Shown here in pieces: positions 41,764 to 50,460 of a DNA stretch of 64,000 nucleotides. Each line of letters starts with the position of its first letter. Position 1 is the stretch's first letter. The notes beneath the pieces are model-generated. The model saw nothing but the letters and a program-made list of their open reading frames with translations. It did no database searches and was not told the DNA's origin. Source of the DNA: Streptomyces kanamyceticus (GTDB lineage Bacteria; Actinomycetota; Actinomycetes; Streptomycetales; Streptomycetaceae); contig NZ_CP023699.1 of NCBI RefSeq assembly GCF_008704495.1, forward strand, positions 2,480,001 through 2,544,000, given 5' to 3'. Position numbers and translations under genes: made by a program.

Positions 41764-42678
41764 ATGCACACGTCCAGCAAGTCGCGCCACGGCACGGTCC
41801 GGGCGCTCTCCGGAGTCCTTCTCGCCCTCGCCCTCGCGCTCACGGGGTGCAGCGGCGGGGGTTCGGACGACACCGACAGCGGCGGCGGCAAGGCGGCGGG
41901 CGTCGCGCCCGACGAGGCGGGGCGGTCCGACGGCAAGCAGGCCGGGGGCGGCCGCGGCGCGGATTCCCGCGCGGGCAAGAAGCAGCCGGTCAAGCCGACC
42001 GACACGCACGTCATCCGCACCGCGGAGCTCACCGTCCGCGTCAAGGACGTGCCCGCGGCCCTGGAGCGGGCCCGTACGGCGGCCGAGGACGCGGGCGGCA
42101 TCGTGGGGAACGAGAGCACCTCGCGCGACGACGCGGGCCGCGAGCGCTCCCGGGTCGTCCTGCGGGTTCCCCAGGACGAGTACGAGGACGTGCTCACCGC
42201 GCTCGAAGGCACCGGCAAGCTCATCGACCGGGACGCCAAGGCGCAGGACGTCACCGATCAGGTCGTCGACGTCGAGAGCCGCGTCGCCTCGCAGCGGGCG
42301 AGCGTGGCGCGGGTGCGGGAGCTGATGGACAAGGCGACGAAACTGAGCGACGTGGTCAGCCTGGAAGGGGAGTTGAGCACCCGTCAGGCCGACCTGGAGT
42401 CGCTGCTCGCGCAGCAGGCGTCGCTGAAGGACCGCACGAGCATGGCGACGATCACGCTGTCGCTGACCGAGCACGCGGTGGCGTCGGACGCCGGGGACGA
42501 TGATCCGACGTTCATGGACGCGCTCTCGGGCGGCTGGGACGTGTTCGTCACGGCGCTGCGGTGGGTCGGCGTGGCACTGGCCGCGGTGTTGCCGTTCGCG
42601 GTGGTCTTCGCGCTGCTGGTGCTGGTGTGGCTGCGGCGCCGTCCGCAGGGCGGACAGGGCGACGATGGCGCCCCGTAA
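41764..42678 (+). CDS. DUF4349 lipoprotein
   Basis: 304 residues. A type II signal with lipobox LTGC (Cys near residue 29) and a Gly/Asp-rich linker. The DUF4349 region is HVIRTAELTVRVKDVPAALERARTAAEDAGGIVGNE, RVPQDEYEDVLTALEGTGKLIDRDAKAQDVTDQVVDVESRVASQRASVARVRELM with a coiled-coil, then a C-terminal membrane helix (LAAVLPFAVVFALLVLVWL) and a basic end. Probably anchored at both ends on the outer face of the membrane. Its stop codon lies within dispersed repeat copy 2. Function unknown. Confidence 0.83.
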   Translation: MHTSSKSRHGTVRALSGVLLALALALTGCSGGGSDDTDSGGGKAAGVAPDEAGRSDGKQAGGGRGADSRAGKKQPVKPTDTHVIRTAELTVRVKDVPAALERARTAAEDAGGIVGNESTSRDDAGRERSRVVLRVPQDEYEDVLTALEGTGKLIDRDAKAQDVTDQVVDVESRVASQRASVARVRELMDKATKLSDVVSLEGELSTRQADLESLLAQQASLKDRTSMATITLSLTEHAVASDAGDDDPTFMDALSGGWDVFVTALRWVGVALAAVLPFAVVFALLVLVWLRRRPQGGQGDDGAP

Positions 42679-42745
42679 GGGGCGCGGGGCTGTGTCATGT
42701 GCGGCTCCGCCGCGTGGGCGCGACCAGCCACAACGAACCCGCAGC
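42670..42745. repeat. Dispersed intergenic repeat, copy 2
   Basis: GCCCCGTAAGGGGCGCGGGG, then GCGGCTCCGCCGCG and GACCAGCCACAACGAACCCGCAG: the same blocks as copies 1 and 3. The TAA of the DUF4349 gene is inside the first block. Confidence 0.75.
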
Positions 42746-42784
42746 TCTCCACCGCCTCGCCAGCGCAGCGCCTAGCGTGTCCTC

Positions 42785-44164
42785 ATGAGCAGCACACGAG
42801 AGCGACTTGTGGTCATCGGAGGCGACGCGGCCGGCATGTCCGCCGCGTCGCAGGCACGCAGGCTCAGGGGCCCAGACGAGCTGGAGATCGTCGCGTTCGA
42901 GCGCGGCCACTTCACGTCGTACTCCGCCTGCGGCATCCCCTACTGGGTGGGGGGCGACGTCGAGCAGCGCGACGCCCTCATCGCGCGCACGCCGGAGCAG
43001 CACCGGGAGCGCGACATCGATCTGCGGATGCGTACGGAGGTGACGCGGATCGACGTGGCGAACAGCCGCGTCCTGGACCGCGACCTCGAAGGGGGCGGCG
43101 AGTCCTGGACGACGTACGACAAGCTCGTGATCGCCACCGGCGCGCGGCCGATCCGTCCCGCGCTGCCCGGCATCGACGCGCCCGGCGTGCACGGCGTGCA
43201 GACGCTCGACGACGGGCAGGCCCTGCTCGACACCCTGGCCAGGACCGAGGGGCGCAGGGCGGTGGTCATCGGCGCGGGCTACATCGGCGTCGAGATGGCC
43301 GAGGCGATGGTCAACCGCGGCTACGAGGTGACGGTCGTCAACCGCGGCAAGGAGCCCATGTCGACCCTCGACGCGGACATGGGCCGCCTGGTGCACGAGG
43401 CGATGACCGGCATGGGCATCGAGATGGTGAACGACGCCGAGGTCACCAAGATCCTCACCGGCGACGACGGGCGGGTCAGGGCGGTGGCCACGGAGGACGC
43501 CGAGTACCCGGCCGACGTGGTGGTGCTCGGCATCGGCGTACGGCCCGAGACGGCGCTCGCCCGCGAGGCGGGGCTGCCGCTCGGCGAGCACGGCGGGATC
43601 CTCACCGATCTCGCGATGCGGGTGCGCGGGCACGAGAACATCTGGGCGGGCGGCGACTGCGTGGAGGTCCTCGACCTGGTGTCGGGCAGCCACCGGCACA
43701 TCGCGCTCGGCACCCACGCCAACAAGCACGGCCAGGTGATCGGTTCGAACGCGGGCGGCGGCTACGCCACGTTCCCCGGTGTCGTCGGCACGGCCGTCAG
43801 CAAGGTCTGCGACCTGGAGCTGGCCCGCACCGGTCTGCGCGAGAAGGACGCCCGGGCGGCCGGACTCCAGTTCGTGGCGGTGACCATCGAGTCGACGAGC
43901 AGGGCCGGTTACTACCCGGGCGCGGCCCTGATGACGGTGAAGATGCTGGCCGAGCGGCGCACCGGGCGGCTGCTCGGCGTGCAGATCGTGGGCCGCGAGG
44001 GCGCGGGCAAGCGCGTGGACGTGGCGGCCGTCGCGCTGACGGCGCGGCTGACGGTGGAGCAGATGACGGCGCTCGACCTGGGCTACGCGCCGCCGTTCTC
44101 GCCGGTGTGGGACCCGGTCCTGGTGGCGGCGCGCAAGGCGGTGGCGGCGGTACGGGCGGGCTGA
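42785..44164 (+). CDS. FAD-dependent CoA-disulfide-reductase-like oxidoreductase
   Basis: 459 residues. FAD motif LVVIGGDAAGMSAASQARRL, the redox Cys in FTSYSACGIPYWVGG (equivalent of the CoA-disulfide reductase/NADH oxidase Cys), NAD motif AVVIGAGYIGVEMAEAMVNRGYEV, second FAD motif GHENIWAGGDCVEV and the dimerisation domain (GTAVSKVCDLELARTGL). It may maintain low-molecular-weight thiols or act as an NADH oxidase. Ends before a convergent terminator with hemE. Confidence 0.87.
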   Translation: MSSTRERLVVIGGDAAGMSAASQARRLRGPDELEIVAFERGHFTSYSACGIPYWVGGDVEQRDALIARTPEQHRERDIDLRMRTEVTRIDVANSRVLDRDLEGGGESWTTYDKLVIATGARPIRPALPGIDAPGVHGVQTLDDGQALLDTLARTEGRRAVVIGAGYIGVEMAEAMVNRGYEVTVVNRGKEPMSTLDADMGRLVHEAMTGMGIEMVNDAEVTKILTGDDGRVRAVATEDAEYPADVVVLGIGVRPETALAREAGLPLGEHGGILTDLAMRVRGHENIWAGGDCVEVLDLVSGSHRHIALGTHANKHGQVIGSNAGGGYATFPGVVGTAVSKVCDLELARTGLREKDARAAGLQFVAVTIESTSRAGYYPGAALMTVKMLAERRTGRLLGVQIVGREGAGKRVDVAAVALTARLTVEQMTALDLGYAPPFSPVWDPVLVAARKAVAAVRAG

Positions 44165-44181
44165 CCGGTCCTGCCGGGTGC

Positions 44182-44219
44182 GAAAACGCCCCCCGCCGTC
44201 GCCGACAGGGGCCGTTTTC
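44182..44219. terminator. Convergent terminator between the oxidoreductase and hemE
   Basis: GAAAACG-CCCC (44182-44192) pairs with GGGGCCGTTTTC (44208-44219), one bulged base; A- and T-runs flank the GC stem, allowing function in both directions. Confidence 0.7.
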
Positions 44220-44229
44220 GGACAAAGTT

Positions 44230-45303
44230 TCAGACGGCTGTGCGCGTGTGCACGTACTCGACGAGCCTGGTCAGCGCCTCCGGGTCCATGGTGGGCAGGA
44301 CGCCGTGACCGAGGTTGAAGATGTGCCCCTCCAGACCGTTCGCGGCGGCGAGCACCTCGTCCGTCTTGGCCTCGACGGCATCACGCGGGGCGAAGAGGAC
44401 GGCAGGGTCGAGGTTGCCCTGGAGCGCCTTGCCGGGGCCGACGCGGCGCGCGGCCTCGTCCATCGGCACCCGCCAGTCGACGCCGACGACGTCCGCGCCC
44501 GCCTCGCCCATCGCACCGAGCAGCTCGCCCGTACCGACACCGAAGTGGATCCGGGGCACGCCGTACCCGGCGACGGCGTCGAAGACCTTCACCGACGCGG
44601 GCATCACCGCGCGCCGGTAGTCGGCGGGCGACAGCGCGCCCACCCACGAGTCGAAGAGCTGCACGGCGCTCGCGCCCGCCTCGATCTGCACCTTCAGGAA
44701 GGCGCCCGTGATCTCCGCGAGCCGGTCGAGCAGGTCGGCCCAGAGCTGCGGGTCGCCGTACATCAGGGCCTTGGTGTGCTCGTGGTTGCGGCTGGGACCG
44801 CCCTCGACGAGGTAGCTCGCGAGGGTGAAGGGCGCCCCGGCGAACCCGATGAGCGGCGTCGACCCGAGCTCGGCGGTCAGCATGCCGATCGCCTCGGTGA
44901 CGTAGTGGACGTCCTCGGGCGTGAGGTCCCGCAGCTGCGCGAGGTCGGCGCGGGTGCGGATGGGGTTGGCGACGACGGGCCCGACGCCGGGCTTGATGTC
45001 GAGGTCGATCCCGATCGCCTTCAGCGGTACGACGATGTCGCTGAAGTAGATCGCGGCGTCCACGTTGTGCCGCCGCACCGGCTGCAGGGTGATCTCGGTG
45101 ACGAGGTCGGGCCGCATGCAGGACTCCAGCATCGCGGTGCCCTCGCGGACCTTGCGGTACTCGGGCAATGAGCGCCCCGCCTGCCGCATGAACCAGACCG
45201 GCGTGTGCGGCACGGCCTCGCGCCTGCACGCCTTCATGAAGGGGGAGTCGTACGTCGCTGGGTTCGGCCGGCCCGCGGGGCTCTGGCTCTCGTTGGCACT
45301 CAC
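44230..45303 (-). CDS. hemE: Uroporphyrinogen III decarboxylase
   Basis: 357 residues. It converts uroporphyrinogen III to coproporphyrinogen III. Signature 1 is [18 protein letters not shown]; signature 2 is [21 protein letters not shown]; the catalytic-site [14 protein letters not shown] and the [13 protein letters not shown] segment are present. GTG start at 45303. It is divergent from DUF3000 (85-base shared promoter). With hemG/hemQ it supplies the coproporphyrin-dependent heme route. Confidence 0.95.
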   Translation of the reverse strand: MSANESQSPAGRPNPATYDSPFMKACRREAVPHTPVWFMRQAGRSLPEYRKVREGTAMLESCMRPDLVTEITLQPVRRHNVDAAIYFSDIVVPLKAIGIDLDIKPGVGPVVANPIRTRADLAQLRDLTPEDVHYVTEAIGMLTAELGSTPLIGFAGAPFTLASYLVEGGPSRNHEHTKALMYGDPQLWADLLDRLAEITGAFLKVQIEAGASAVQLFDSWVGALSPADYRRAVMPASVKVFDAVAGYGVPRIHFGVGTGELLGAMGEAGADVVGVDWRVPMDEAARRVGPGKALQGNLDPAVLFAPRDAVEAKTDEVLAAANGLEGHIFNLGHGVLPTMDPEALTRLVEYVHTRTAV

Positions 45304-45388
45304 GCGGAAAGTCTCGCACGTTGACCGGGAACCCCCTCACGGGTGTCTCTCCCTGCGCGAAGCCGCCGTTCCCCTTAACCTTCCCCGC

Positions 45389-46048
45389 ATGGCTGCGGCT
45401 CAGGGACAACGGTCGGACGGCGCTGGCGAGATGGAGAGTTCGGAGGGGAAGGTGGCGGATTCGGCTCCGTTGCCCTTCCGCGCGGCGGTCGAGGCGCTGC
45501 GGGGGGCACGGCTGCGGCCGGAGATCGAGATCGATGCGACGCGGGCGCCGCAGCGGCTCGCGCCGCACGCGTACGCGTTGGAAGCGGCGGTCGTGGACGG
45601 CGACGAGGACCTCGCGGACGGGCGTCTCGTGCTGCTGCACGATCCCGCGGGGCACGACGCCTGGCAGGGCACCTTCCGTCTGGTGACGCTGGTGCGGGCG
45701 GAACTGGAGCCGGAGATGGCGGCGGATCCCCTGCTTCCCGAGGTCTGCTGGTCCTGGCTGACCGGCGCGCTGCACGCGCGCGGGCTCTCGGTGGGCGAGG
45801 CGAGCGGCACGGTGACCCGCGCGGGATCCCAGTACTTCGGGGGTCTCGCCGAGCGCCCGCCCGCCTCCCAGATCGAGATCCGCGCCTCGTGGACTCCTCG
45901 CGAGGGGGCGGGCGGGGTGCCCGACACCGCGGCGCACCTCGCCGCGTGGTGCGATCTGCTCTGCCAGATCGCGGGGCTGCCGCCCGCGGGCCCCGGTGAC
46001 GGGTCCGTGGTCTCGCTCCCCCAGCGCCGGGGTCCGTCAACTCCTTGA
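45389..46048 (+). CDS. DUF3000 family protein
   Basis: 219 residues, actinobacterial conserved protein of unknown function. Typical parts: LPFRAAVEALRGARLRPEIEIDATRAPQRLAPHAYALEA, LLHDPAGHDAWQGTFRLVTLVRAELEPEMAADPLLPEVCWSWLTGALHARG, VTRAGSQYFGGL. No signal peptide or membrane span. It is divergent from hemE, an arrangement that seems conserved in Streptomyces. Confidence 0.85.
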   Translation: MAAAQGQRSDGAGEMESSEGKVADSAPLPFRAAVEALRGARLRPEIEIDATRAPQRLAPHAYALEAAVVDGDEDLADGRLVLLHDPAGHDAWQGTFRLVTLVRAELEPEMAADPLLPEVCWSWLTGALHARGLSVGEASGTVTRAGSQYFGGLAERPPASQIEIRASWTPREGAGGVPDTAAHLAAWCDLLCQIAGLPPAGPGDGSVVSLPQRRGPSTP

Positions 46049-46099
46049 CCCTCCGTCGACCGTCCGTCCCCGGGCGGTTTTTCGCCACCCTTCCGAGTG

Positions 46100-46126
46100 C
46101 CCCGCGGCCCCTTGCCGCGGGGTTTT
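46100..46126 (+). terminator. Intrinsic terminator of the DUF3000 gene
   Basis: A 9-bp GC stem (46100-46108 with 46114-46122), loop of five, followed by TTTT. Confidence 0.75.
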
Positions 46127-46333
46127 CGCATGTCACCCGTAGGGCGGCGTGTTCGGTTCGTTCTTCGGATGATCGAGTACGTGTCTGAATTGCCCGGATT
46201 GAGACTCACCAAATCGTGATCATTCCCTAAAGGCGGGCGGGATTGGTGCCGAAGAGGTTTGTGACCTTGAAAAGCACGGTTCGTCCCGGCTTCCTCCCCG
46301 AGCCGGTTCCGCCCCGCCACCCCAGGAGGCCTG

Positions 46334-46996
46334 GTGTCCGTTCTCCTCGAGCAGCCCGCAAGCCTGGTCGCCTACCGCCCGAACAAGCCGACCGCCATGG
46401 TCGTCGTGGCCGACCCCCGCGTGCGCTCCACCGTCACCCGCCACCTGTGGGCGCTCGGTGTACGCGATGTCATCGAGGCCTCGTCCATCGCTGAAGCTCG
46501 TCCCCGCATCGGCAACCCCCGTGACATCTGCGTCGCAGACGTCCACCTCCCCGACGGCTCCGGCCTGACGCTCCTCTCCGAAACCCGTGCCGCGGGCTGG
46601 CCCAACGGCCTCGCCCTCTCCGCCGCCGACGACATCGGTGCCGTGCGCAACGCCCTCGCGGGCGGCGTCAAGGGCTACGTCGTCACCGGCACGCGTACGA
46701 ATGTCGGACTCCCCACCCGTCCCGGCGCCGCACCGATCGGCTCGGCCGCCGCCCGAATGCACCGCCGCCCGCCGGGCGCCCCCAGCCACCCCGGTGGCTA
46801 CCGCGAGCTGTCCGGCCGTGAGGTCGAGGTGCTCCGCCTGGTCGCCGAGGGCCAGTCCAACAAGGCCATCGGCGTCTCCATGGGGCTCTCCGCCCTGACC
46901 GTTAAGAGCCACCTCGCCCGGATCGCGCGCAAGCTCGGCACGGGTGACCGGGCCGGGATGGTAGCGGTCGCCCTGCGCACCGGAATCATCCACTGA
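46334..46996 (+). CDS. LuxR-family response regulator (atypical receiver)
   Basis: 220 residues. Receiver-like domain (20-130): MVVVADPRVRSTVTRHLWALGV, phospho-acceptor-like Asp in CVADVHLPDGSGL, LALSAADDIGAVRNALAGGVKGYVV. The first acidic pair is reduced to one Asp and the T/K positions are unusual, so phosphorylation is doubtful. C-terminal LuxR HTH: YRELSGREVEVLRLVAEGQSNKAIGVSMGLSALTVKSHLARIARKLG. AGGAGG precedes the GTG at 46334. There is no sensor kinase nearby, so it is an orphan regulator. Confidence 0.88.
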   Translation: MSVLLEQPASLVAYRPNKPTAMVVVADPRVRSTVTRHLWALGVRDVIEASSIAEARPRIGNPRDICVADVHLPDGSGLTLLSETRAAGWPNGLALSAADDIGAVRNALAGGVKGYVVTGTRTNVGLPTRPGAAPIGSAAARMHRRPPGAPSHPGGYRELSGREVEVLRLVAEGQSNKAIGVSMGLSALTVKSHLARIARKLGTGDRAGMVAVALRTGIIH

Positions 46997-47015
46997 CTCA
47001 TTTACAACCCTCGCG

Positions 47016-47047
47016 CGCCCGTCGACGGAACGTTCCGTCGACGGGCG
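47016..47047. terminator. 32-bp perfect palindrome after the response regulator
   Basis: CGCCCGTCGACGGAACG and its complement meet without a loop (47016-47047). It lies 20 bases past the regulator stop and 28 bases before the rnd start, so it may terminate transcription or act as an operator. Confidence 0.6.
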
Positions 47048-47074
47048 CCGTGCATGCACAAGTACCCTTGACAG

Positions 47075-48352
47075 GTGACCGACGCCCAAGAGACCGCAGC
47101 AGACAGCTCACTGCGAACCACCGGAGGCGCCCCTCCGGCCGACGACGGCCTCGCTCCCGAAGGGCTGCCGATCCCCCTGCTGGAGCCGCGCGACGGCATT
47201 CCGCCGGTGATCGCCGACGAGGAATCCCTCGCCACGGTGGTCGCCGCGTTCGCCGCGGGCACCGGACCCGTCGCCGTCGACGCCGAACGCGCGTCCGGAT
47301 ACCGGTACGGACAGCGCGCCTATCTCGTCCAGCTGCGCCGCGAGGGCGCGGGCAGCGCGCTCATCGACCCCGTCGCCTGCCCCGACCTCTCCGGCCTCGG
47401 CGAGGCCATCGGCGACACCGAGTGGGTGCTGCACGCGGCGACCCAGGACCTGCCGTGCCTGCGCGAAATAGGCATGATTCCGTCGCGGATCTTCGACACG
47501 GAGCTCGCGGGCCGACTCGCCGGGTTCCCGCGCGTGGGACTCGGCGCGATGGTCGAGAGCGTCCTCGGCTACGTACTGGAGAAGGGCCACTCCGCCGTCG
47601 ACTGGTCGACGCGGCCGCTGCCCGAGCCCTGGCTGCGGTACGCGGCGCTCGACGTCGAGCTGCTCGTGGACCTGCGCGACGCCCTGGAGAAGGAGCTCGA
47701 CCGGCAGGGGAAGCTGGAGTGGGCCCGCGAGGAGTTCGACTCCATCGCCTCGGCCCCGCCCGCGCCGCCCCGCAAGGACCCCTGGCGTCGCACGTCCGGC
47801 ATGCACAAGGTGCGTCGGCGCCGTCAGATGGCGGTGGTGCGGGAGCTGTGGACCGCGCGCGACAAGGTCGCCCAGCGGCGTGACGTGTCCCCCGGCAAGG
47901 TGCTCAGCGACGGCGCGATCGTCGAGGCTGCGCTCGCCCTGCCGCCCAACGTGCACGCGCTCGCCGCGCTCACCGGCTTCGGGCACCGCATGGGGCGGCG
48001 CCAGCTGGAGCAGTGGCAGGCCGCGGTCGACCGCGCGAAGGCGCTGGCCGACTCCGAGCTGCCGCAGCCCGGGCAGGCGGTGAGCGGGCCCCCGCCGCCC
48101 CGGTCCTGGGCGGACCGGGACCCGGCGGCCGCGGCGCGGCTCTCCGCGGCGCGGGCGGCGGTCTCGGCGGTCGCCGAGCAGGTGAACATGCCGCAGGAGA
48201 ACCTGATCACTCCGGACACGGTCCGCCGCGTCTGCTGGGAGCCGCCGGCTCAGGTGGACGCGGAGTCCGTATCCGCGGCCCTCTCCGCACACGGCGCCCG
48301 CCAGTGGCAGATCTCCCTGGTGACCCCGGCCCTGGTTGCGGCCCTCGCTTGA
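47075..48352 (+). CDS. rnd: Ribonuclease D-like 3'-5' exonuclease with HRDC domain
   Basis: 425 residues. DEDD exonuclease motifs: PVAVDAERASGYRYGQRAYLVQLRR (Exo I, Asp-Glu), EWVLHAATQDLPCLREIG (Exo II), RYAALDVELLVDL (Exo III, Tyr/Asp). The HRDC domain starts around 240 (MAVVRELWTARDKVAQRRDVSPGKVLSDGAIVEAALALPPN). It trims structured RNAs such as tRNA precursors. GTG start at 47075, near a 32-bp palindrome; the ribosome site is weak. The first 25 residues are Ala/Ser-rich. Confidence 0.9.
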   Translation: MTDAQETAADSSLRTTGGAPPADDGLAPEGLPIPLLEPRDGIPPVIADEESLATVVAAFAAGTGPVAVDAERASGYRYGQRAYLVQLRREGAGSALIDPVACPDLSGLGEAIGDTEWVLHAATQDLPCLREIGMIPSRIFDTELAGRLAGFPRVGLGAMVESVLGYVLEKGHSAVDWSTRPLPEPWLRYAALDVELLVDLRDALEKELDRQGKLEWAREEFDSIASAPPAPPRKDPWRRTSGMHKVRRRRQMAVVRELWTARDKVAQRRDVSPGKVLSDGAIVEAALALPPNVHALAALTGFGHRMGRRQLEQWQAAVDRAKALADSELPQPGQAVSGPPPPRSWADRDPAAAARLSAARAAVSAVAEQVNMPQENLITPDTVRRVCWEPPAQVDAESVSAALSAHGARQWQISLVTPALVAALA

Positions 48353-48370
48353 CCGACTACCGGTTGGCGC

Positions 48371-48570
48371 CTGCCTGCGGGCCGGTCGCGCCCGCCTGAC
48401 CGCGGGCGGCCGGTCCCCGCCTGACCGCGTGCCGCTCGTCCGCGCCTGACCGCGTGCCGCTCGTCCGCGCCTGACGGCGGGCTGGCCGTTCGCACCTGGC
48501 TGCGGGCGGCCCGTTCGCACCTGACCGCGGGCCGACCGTTCCCGCCTGCCTGCGGGCCGCCCCCGCCCTG
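48371..48570. repeat. 25-bp tandem array, eight units
   Basis: Units begin at 48371, 48396, 48421, 48446, 48471, 48496, 48521 and 48546; consensus about CTGACCGCGGGCNGNCCGTTCGC. The 25-bp period is not a multiple of three, so it is unlikely to be kept as protein. Confidence 0.85.
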
Positions 48571-48642
48571 CCTGTCCCGCCGCTCCGCGGCGGATACCCC
48601 CCACCCGCCCACCCGTCACTCCGCACCGAGCGGTGGACGGGG

Positions 48643-48805
48643 TGGGCGGGTGGTTCCCGTTGGGCGCCGGTGCCGCGCTTCTCGCGGGTGGGCGGGTGGT
48701 TCCCGTTGGGCGCGGGTGACGCCCTTCTCACGGATGGGCGGGTGGTTCCCGTTGGGCGCGGGTGACGCCCTTCTCGCGGATGGGCCGGTGATTCTCGGTG
48801 AGGGC
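48643..48805. repeat. 46-bp tandem array, three full units and a partial
   Basis: Units at 48643, 48689 and 48735, with a degenerate fourth at 48781. Each starts TGGGCGGGTGGTTCCCGTTG; units 2 and 3 are nearly identical. Confidence 0.88.
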
Positions 48806-48914
48806 GGGGGCAGGCGCCCCCGGCCGTCCCGCTTGCGGGCCCGCGCGCCCGGCCCCCGTCACGGACGGGCCCGCCCGACCCCGTTGTGGGCAGGCGTGCC
48901 GCAGGGCGGTACGG

Positions 48915-49070
48915 GTGGGCACAACCCACGGTGCCGAGTTCCGGCACGGAGGGCCGCCGCCCCTGCCACAGGGCTCTCGCGCCGCCGCACACGTGGGTGC
49001 AACCCGCCGTCCCGAGTTCCGCCACGAGCGCCCCTGCCGCAGGGCTCTCGCCCAGTGGCGCCCGCAGGCG
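48915..49070. repeat. 78-bp imperfect duplication
   Basis: Blocks starting GTGGGCACAACCC (48915) and GTGGGTGCAACCC (48993) share GAGTTCCG(G/C)CACG and CCCCTGCC(A/G)CAGGGCTCTCGC. A weaker third relative begins near 48885. Confidence 0.7.
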
Positions 49071-49233
49071 CGAGCAGCCTTTTCACGTTCCCGCCCGGAG
49101 AGCCCGGGCAATGTGACCTTCGCCTCCCCCAGAGGGCACGGGGCGGCCCTTGGCCGCATAGTTACTGGCAAGTAGGGTGGATGGAGGAAGCGCGCCGCAG
49201 GCGTGGCGCACCGCACCCTGGAGGAGAGCCATC

Positions 49234-50460
49234 GTGCCTCGTACCGTCAGGGACGTCGTCTTCGTGGACGGCGTCCGCACCCCGTTCGGCAAGGCGGGCC
49301 CGAAGGGCATCTACCACGAGACCCGTGCCGATGACCTCATCGTGAAGGCCATCCGGGAGCTGCTGCGCCGCAACCCGGACCTCGACCCCGCCAAGATCGA
49401 CGAGGTCGCCATCGCCGCGACCACGCAGATCGGCGACCAGGGTCTGACGCTGGGCCGCACCGCCGGGATCCTGGCCGGGCTGCCGCAGTCCGTCCCCGGG
49501 TACTCCATCGACCGCATGTGCGCCGGTGCGCTGACCGCCGTGACCTCGGTCGCGGGCAGCGTCGCCTTCGGTGCGTACGACATCGCCGTCGCCGGTGGCG
49601 TCGAGCACATGGGCCGCCACCCCATGGGTGAGGGTGTCGACCCCAACCCGCGGTTCGTGAGCGAGAAGCTCGTGGACGAGTCCGCACTGTTCATGGGCAT
49701 GACGGCGGAGAACCTGCACGACCGCTACCCCACCATCACCAAGCAGCGCGCCGACGAGTACGCGGTGCGCTCGCAGGAGAAGGCCGCCAAGGCGTACGCC
49801 GACGGCAAGATCCAGGCCGACCTGGTGCCGATCTCCGTGCGTCGCACCAACGCCGAGGCCGGTGAGACCGGTTGGGGTCTCGCCACCGCCGACGAGCCGA
49901 TGCGCCCGGGGACGACCCTGGAGAACCTGGCCGGGCTGAAGACGCCGTTCCGTACGCACGGGCGGGTCACCGCCGGTAACGCGGCCGGGCTCAACGACGG
50001 CGCCACCGCCTCCCTCATCGCCTCCGAGGAGTTCGCGCGGGAGAACGGCCTGCCCGTCAAGATGCGCCTCGTGTCGTACGCCTTCGCGGGCGTCGAGCCC
50101 GAGGTCATGGGCTACGGCCCGATCCCGGCCACGGAGAAGGCCCTCGGCCAGGCGGGGCTCTCGATCGGAGACATCGGCCTCTTCGAGGTCAACGAGGCCT
50201 TCGCCGTGCAGGTGCTCGCCTTCCTGGAGCACTACGGCATCGCCGACGACGACGCGCGCGTCAACCAGTACGGCGGCGCCATCGCGTACGGCCACCCGCT
50301 CGCCTCCTCCGGCGTACGCCTGATGACGCAGCTGGCGCGGCAGTTCGAGGAGCAGCCCGAGGTCCGCTACGGCCTGACCACGATGTGCGTCGGCTTCGGC
50401 ATGGGCGCGACGGTCATCTGGGAGAACCCGAACCACAAGGACGCCGGAGGCGAGAAGTGA
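49234..50460 (+). CDS. fadA: Acetyl-CoA C-acyltransferase (thiolase)
   Basis: 408 residues. It cleaves 3-ketoacyl-CoA to acetyl-CoA plus shortened acyl-CoA. Active Cys in SIDRMCAGALTAV; GGVEHMGRHPMG; EVNEAFAVQVLAF; His in AYGHPLASSGVR; final Cys in LTTMCVGFGMGATVIWE. The GTG at 49234 follows GGAGGAG. Its TGA overlaps the fadB start by four bases, so the pair makes the beta-oxidation complex. Confidence 0.93.
   Translation: MPRTVRDVVFVDGVRTPFGKAGPKGIYHETRADDLIVKAIRELLRRNPDLDPAKIDEVAIAATTQIGDQGLTLGRTAGILAGLPQSVPGYSIDRMCAGALTAVTSVAGSVAFGAYDIAVAGGVEHMGRHPMGEGVDPNPRFVSEKLVDESALFMGMTAENLHDRYPTITKQRADEYAVRSQEKAAKAYADGKIQADLVPISVRRTNAEAGETGWGLATADEPMRPGTTLENLAGLKTPFRTHGRVTAGNAAGLNDGATASLIASEEFARENGLPVKMRLVSYAFAGVEPEVMGYGPIPATEKALGQAGLSIGDIGLFEVNEAFAVQVLAFLEHYGIADDDARVNQYGGAIAYGHPLASSGVRLMTQLARQFEEQPEVRYGLTTMCVGFGMGATVIWENPNHKDAGGEK

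Larger units (their letters stand above)
48353..49233. other. 881-base repeat-filled gap between rnd and fadA
   Basis: No credible gene, although the GC-rich repeats leave several frames open on the minus strand. Three separate tandem arrays occupy most of the region (listed individually). The fadA promoter must lie in the last 150 bases. Confidence 0.7.

Noticed and set aside
48371..48805. CRISPR-like array
   Set aside because: The repeats are directly adjacent, without unique spacers of constant length, and no cas genes are present; they are minisatellites.
48357..49025. A minus-strand protein rich in Arg/Gly/Ala
   Set aside because: Several frames are open at once over tandem repeats whose 25-bp and 46-bp periods are not multiples of three; there is no family motif or clear ribosome site.
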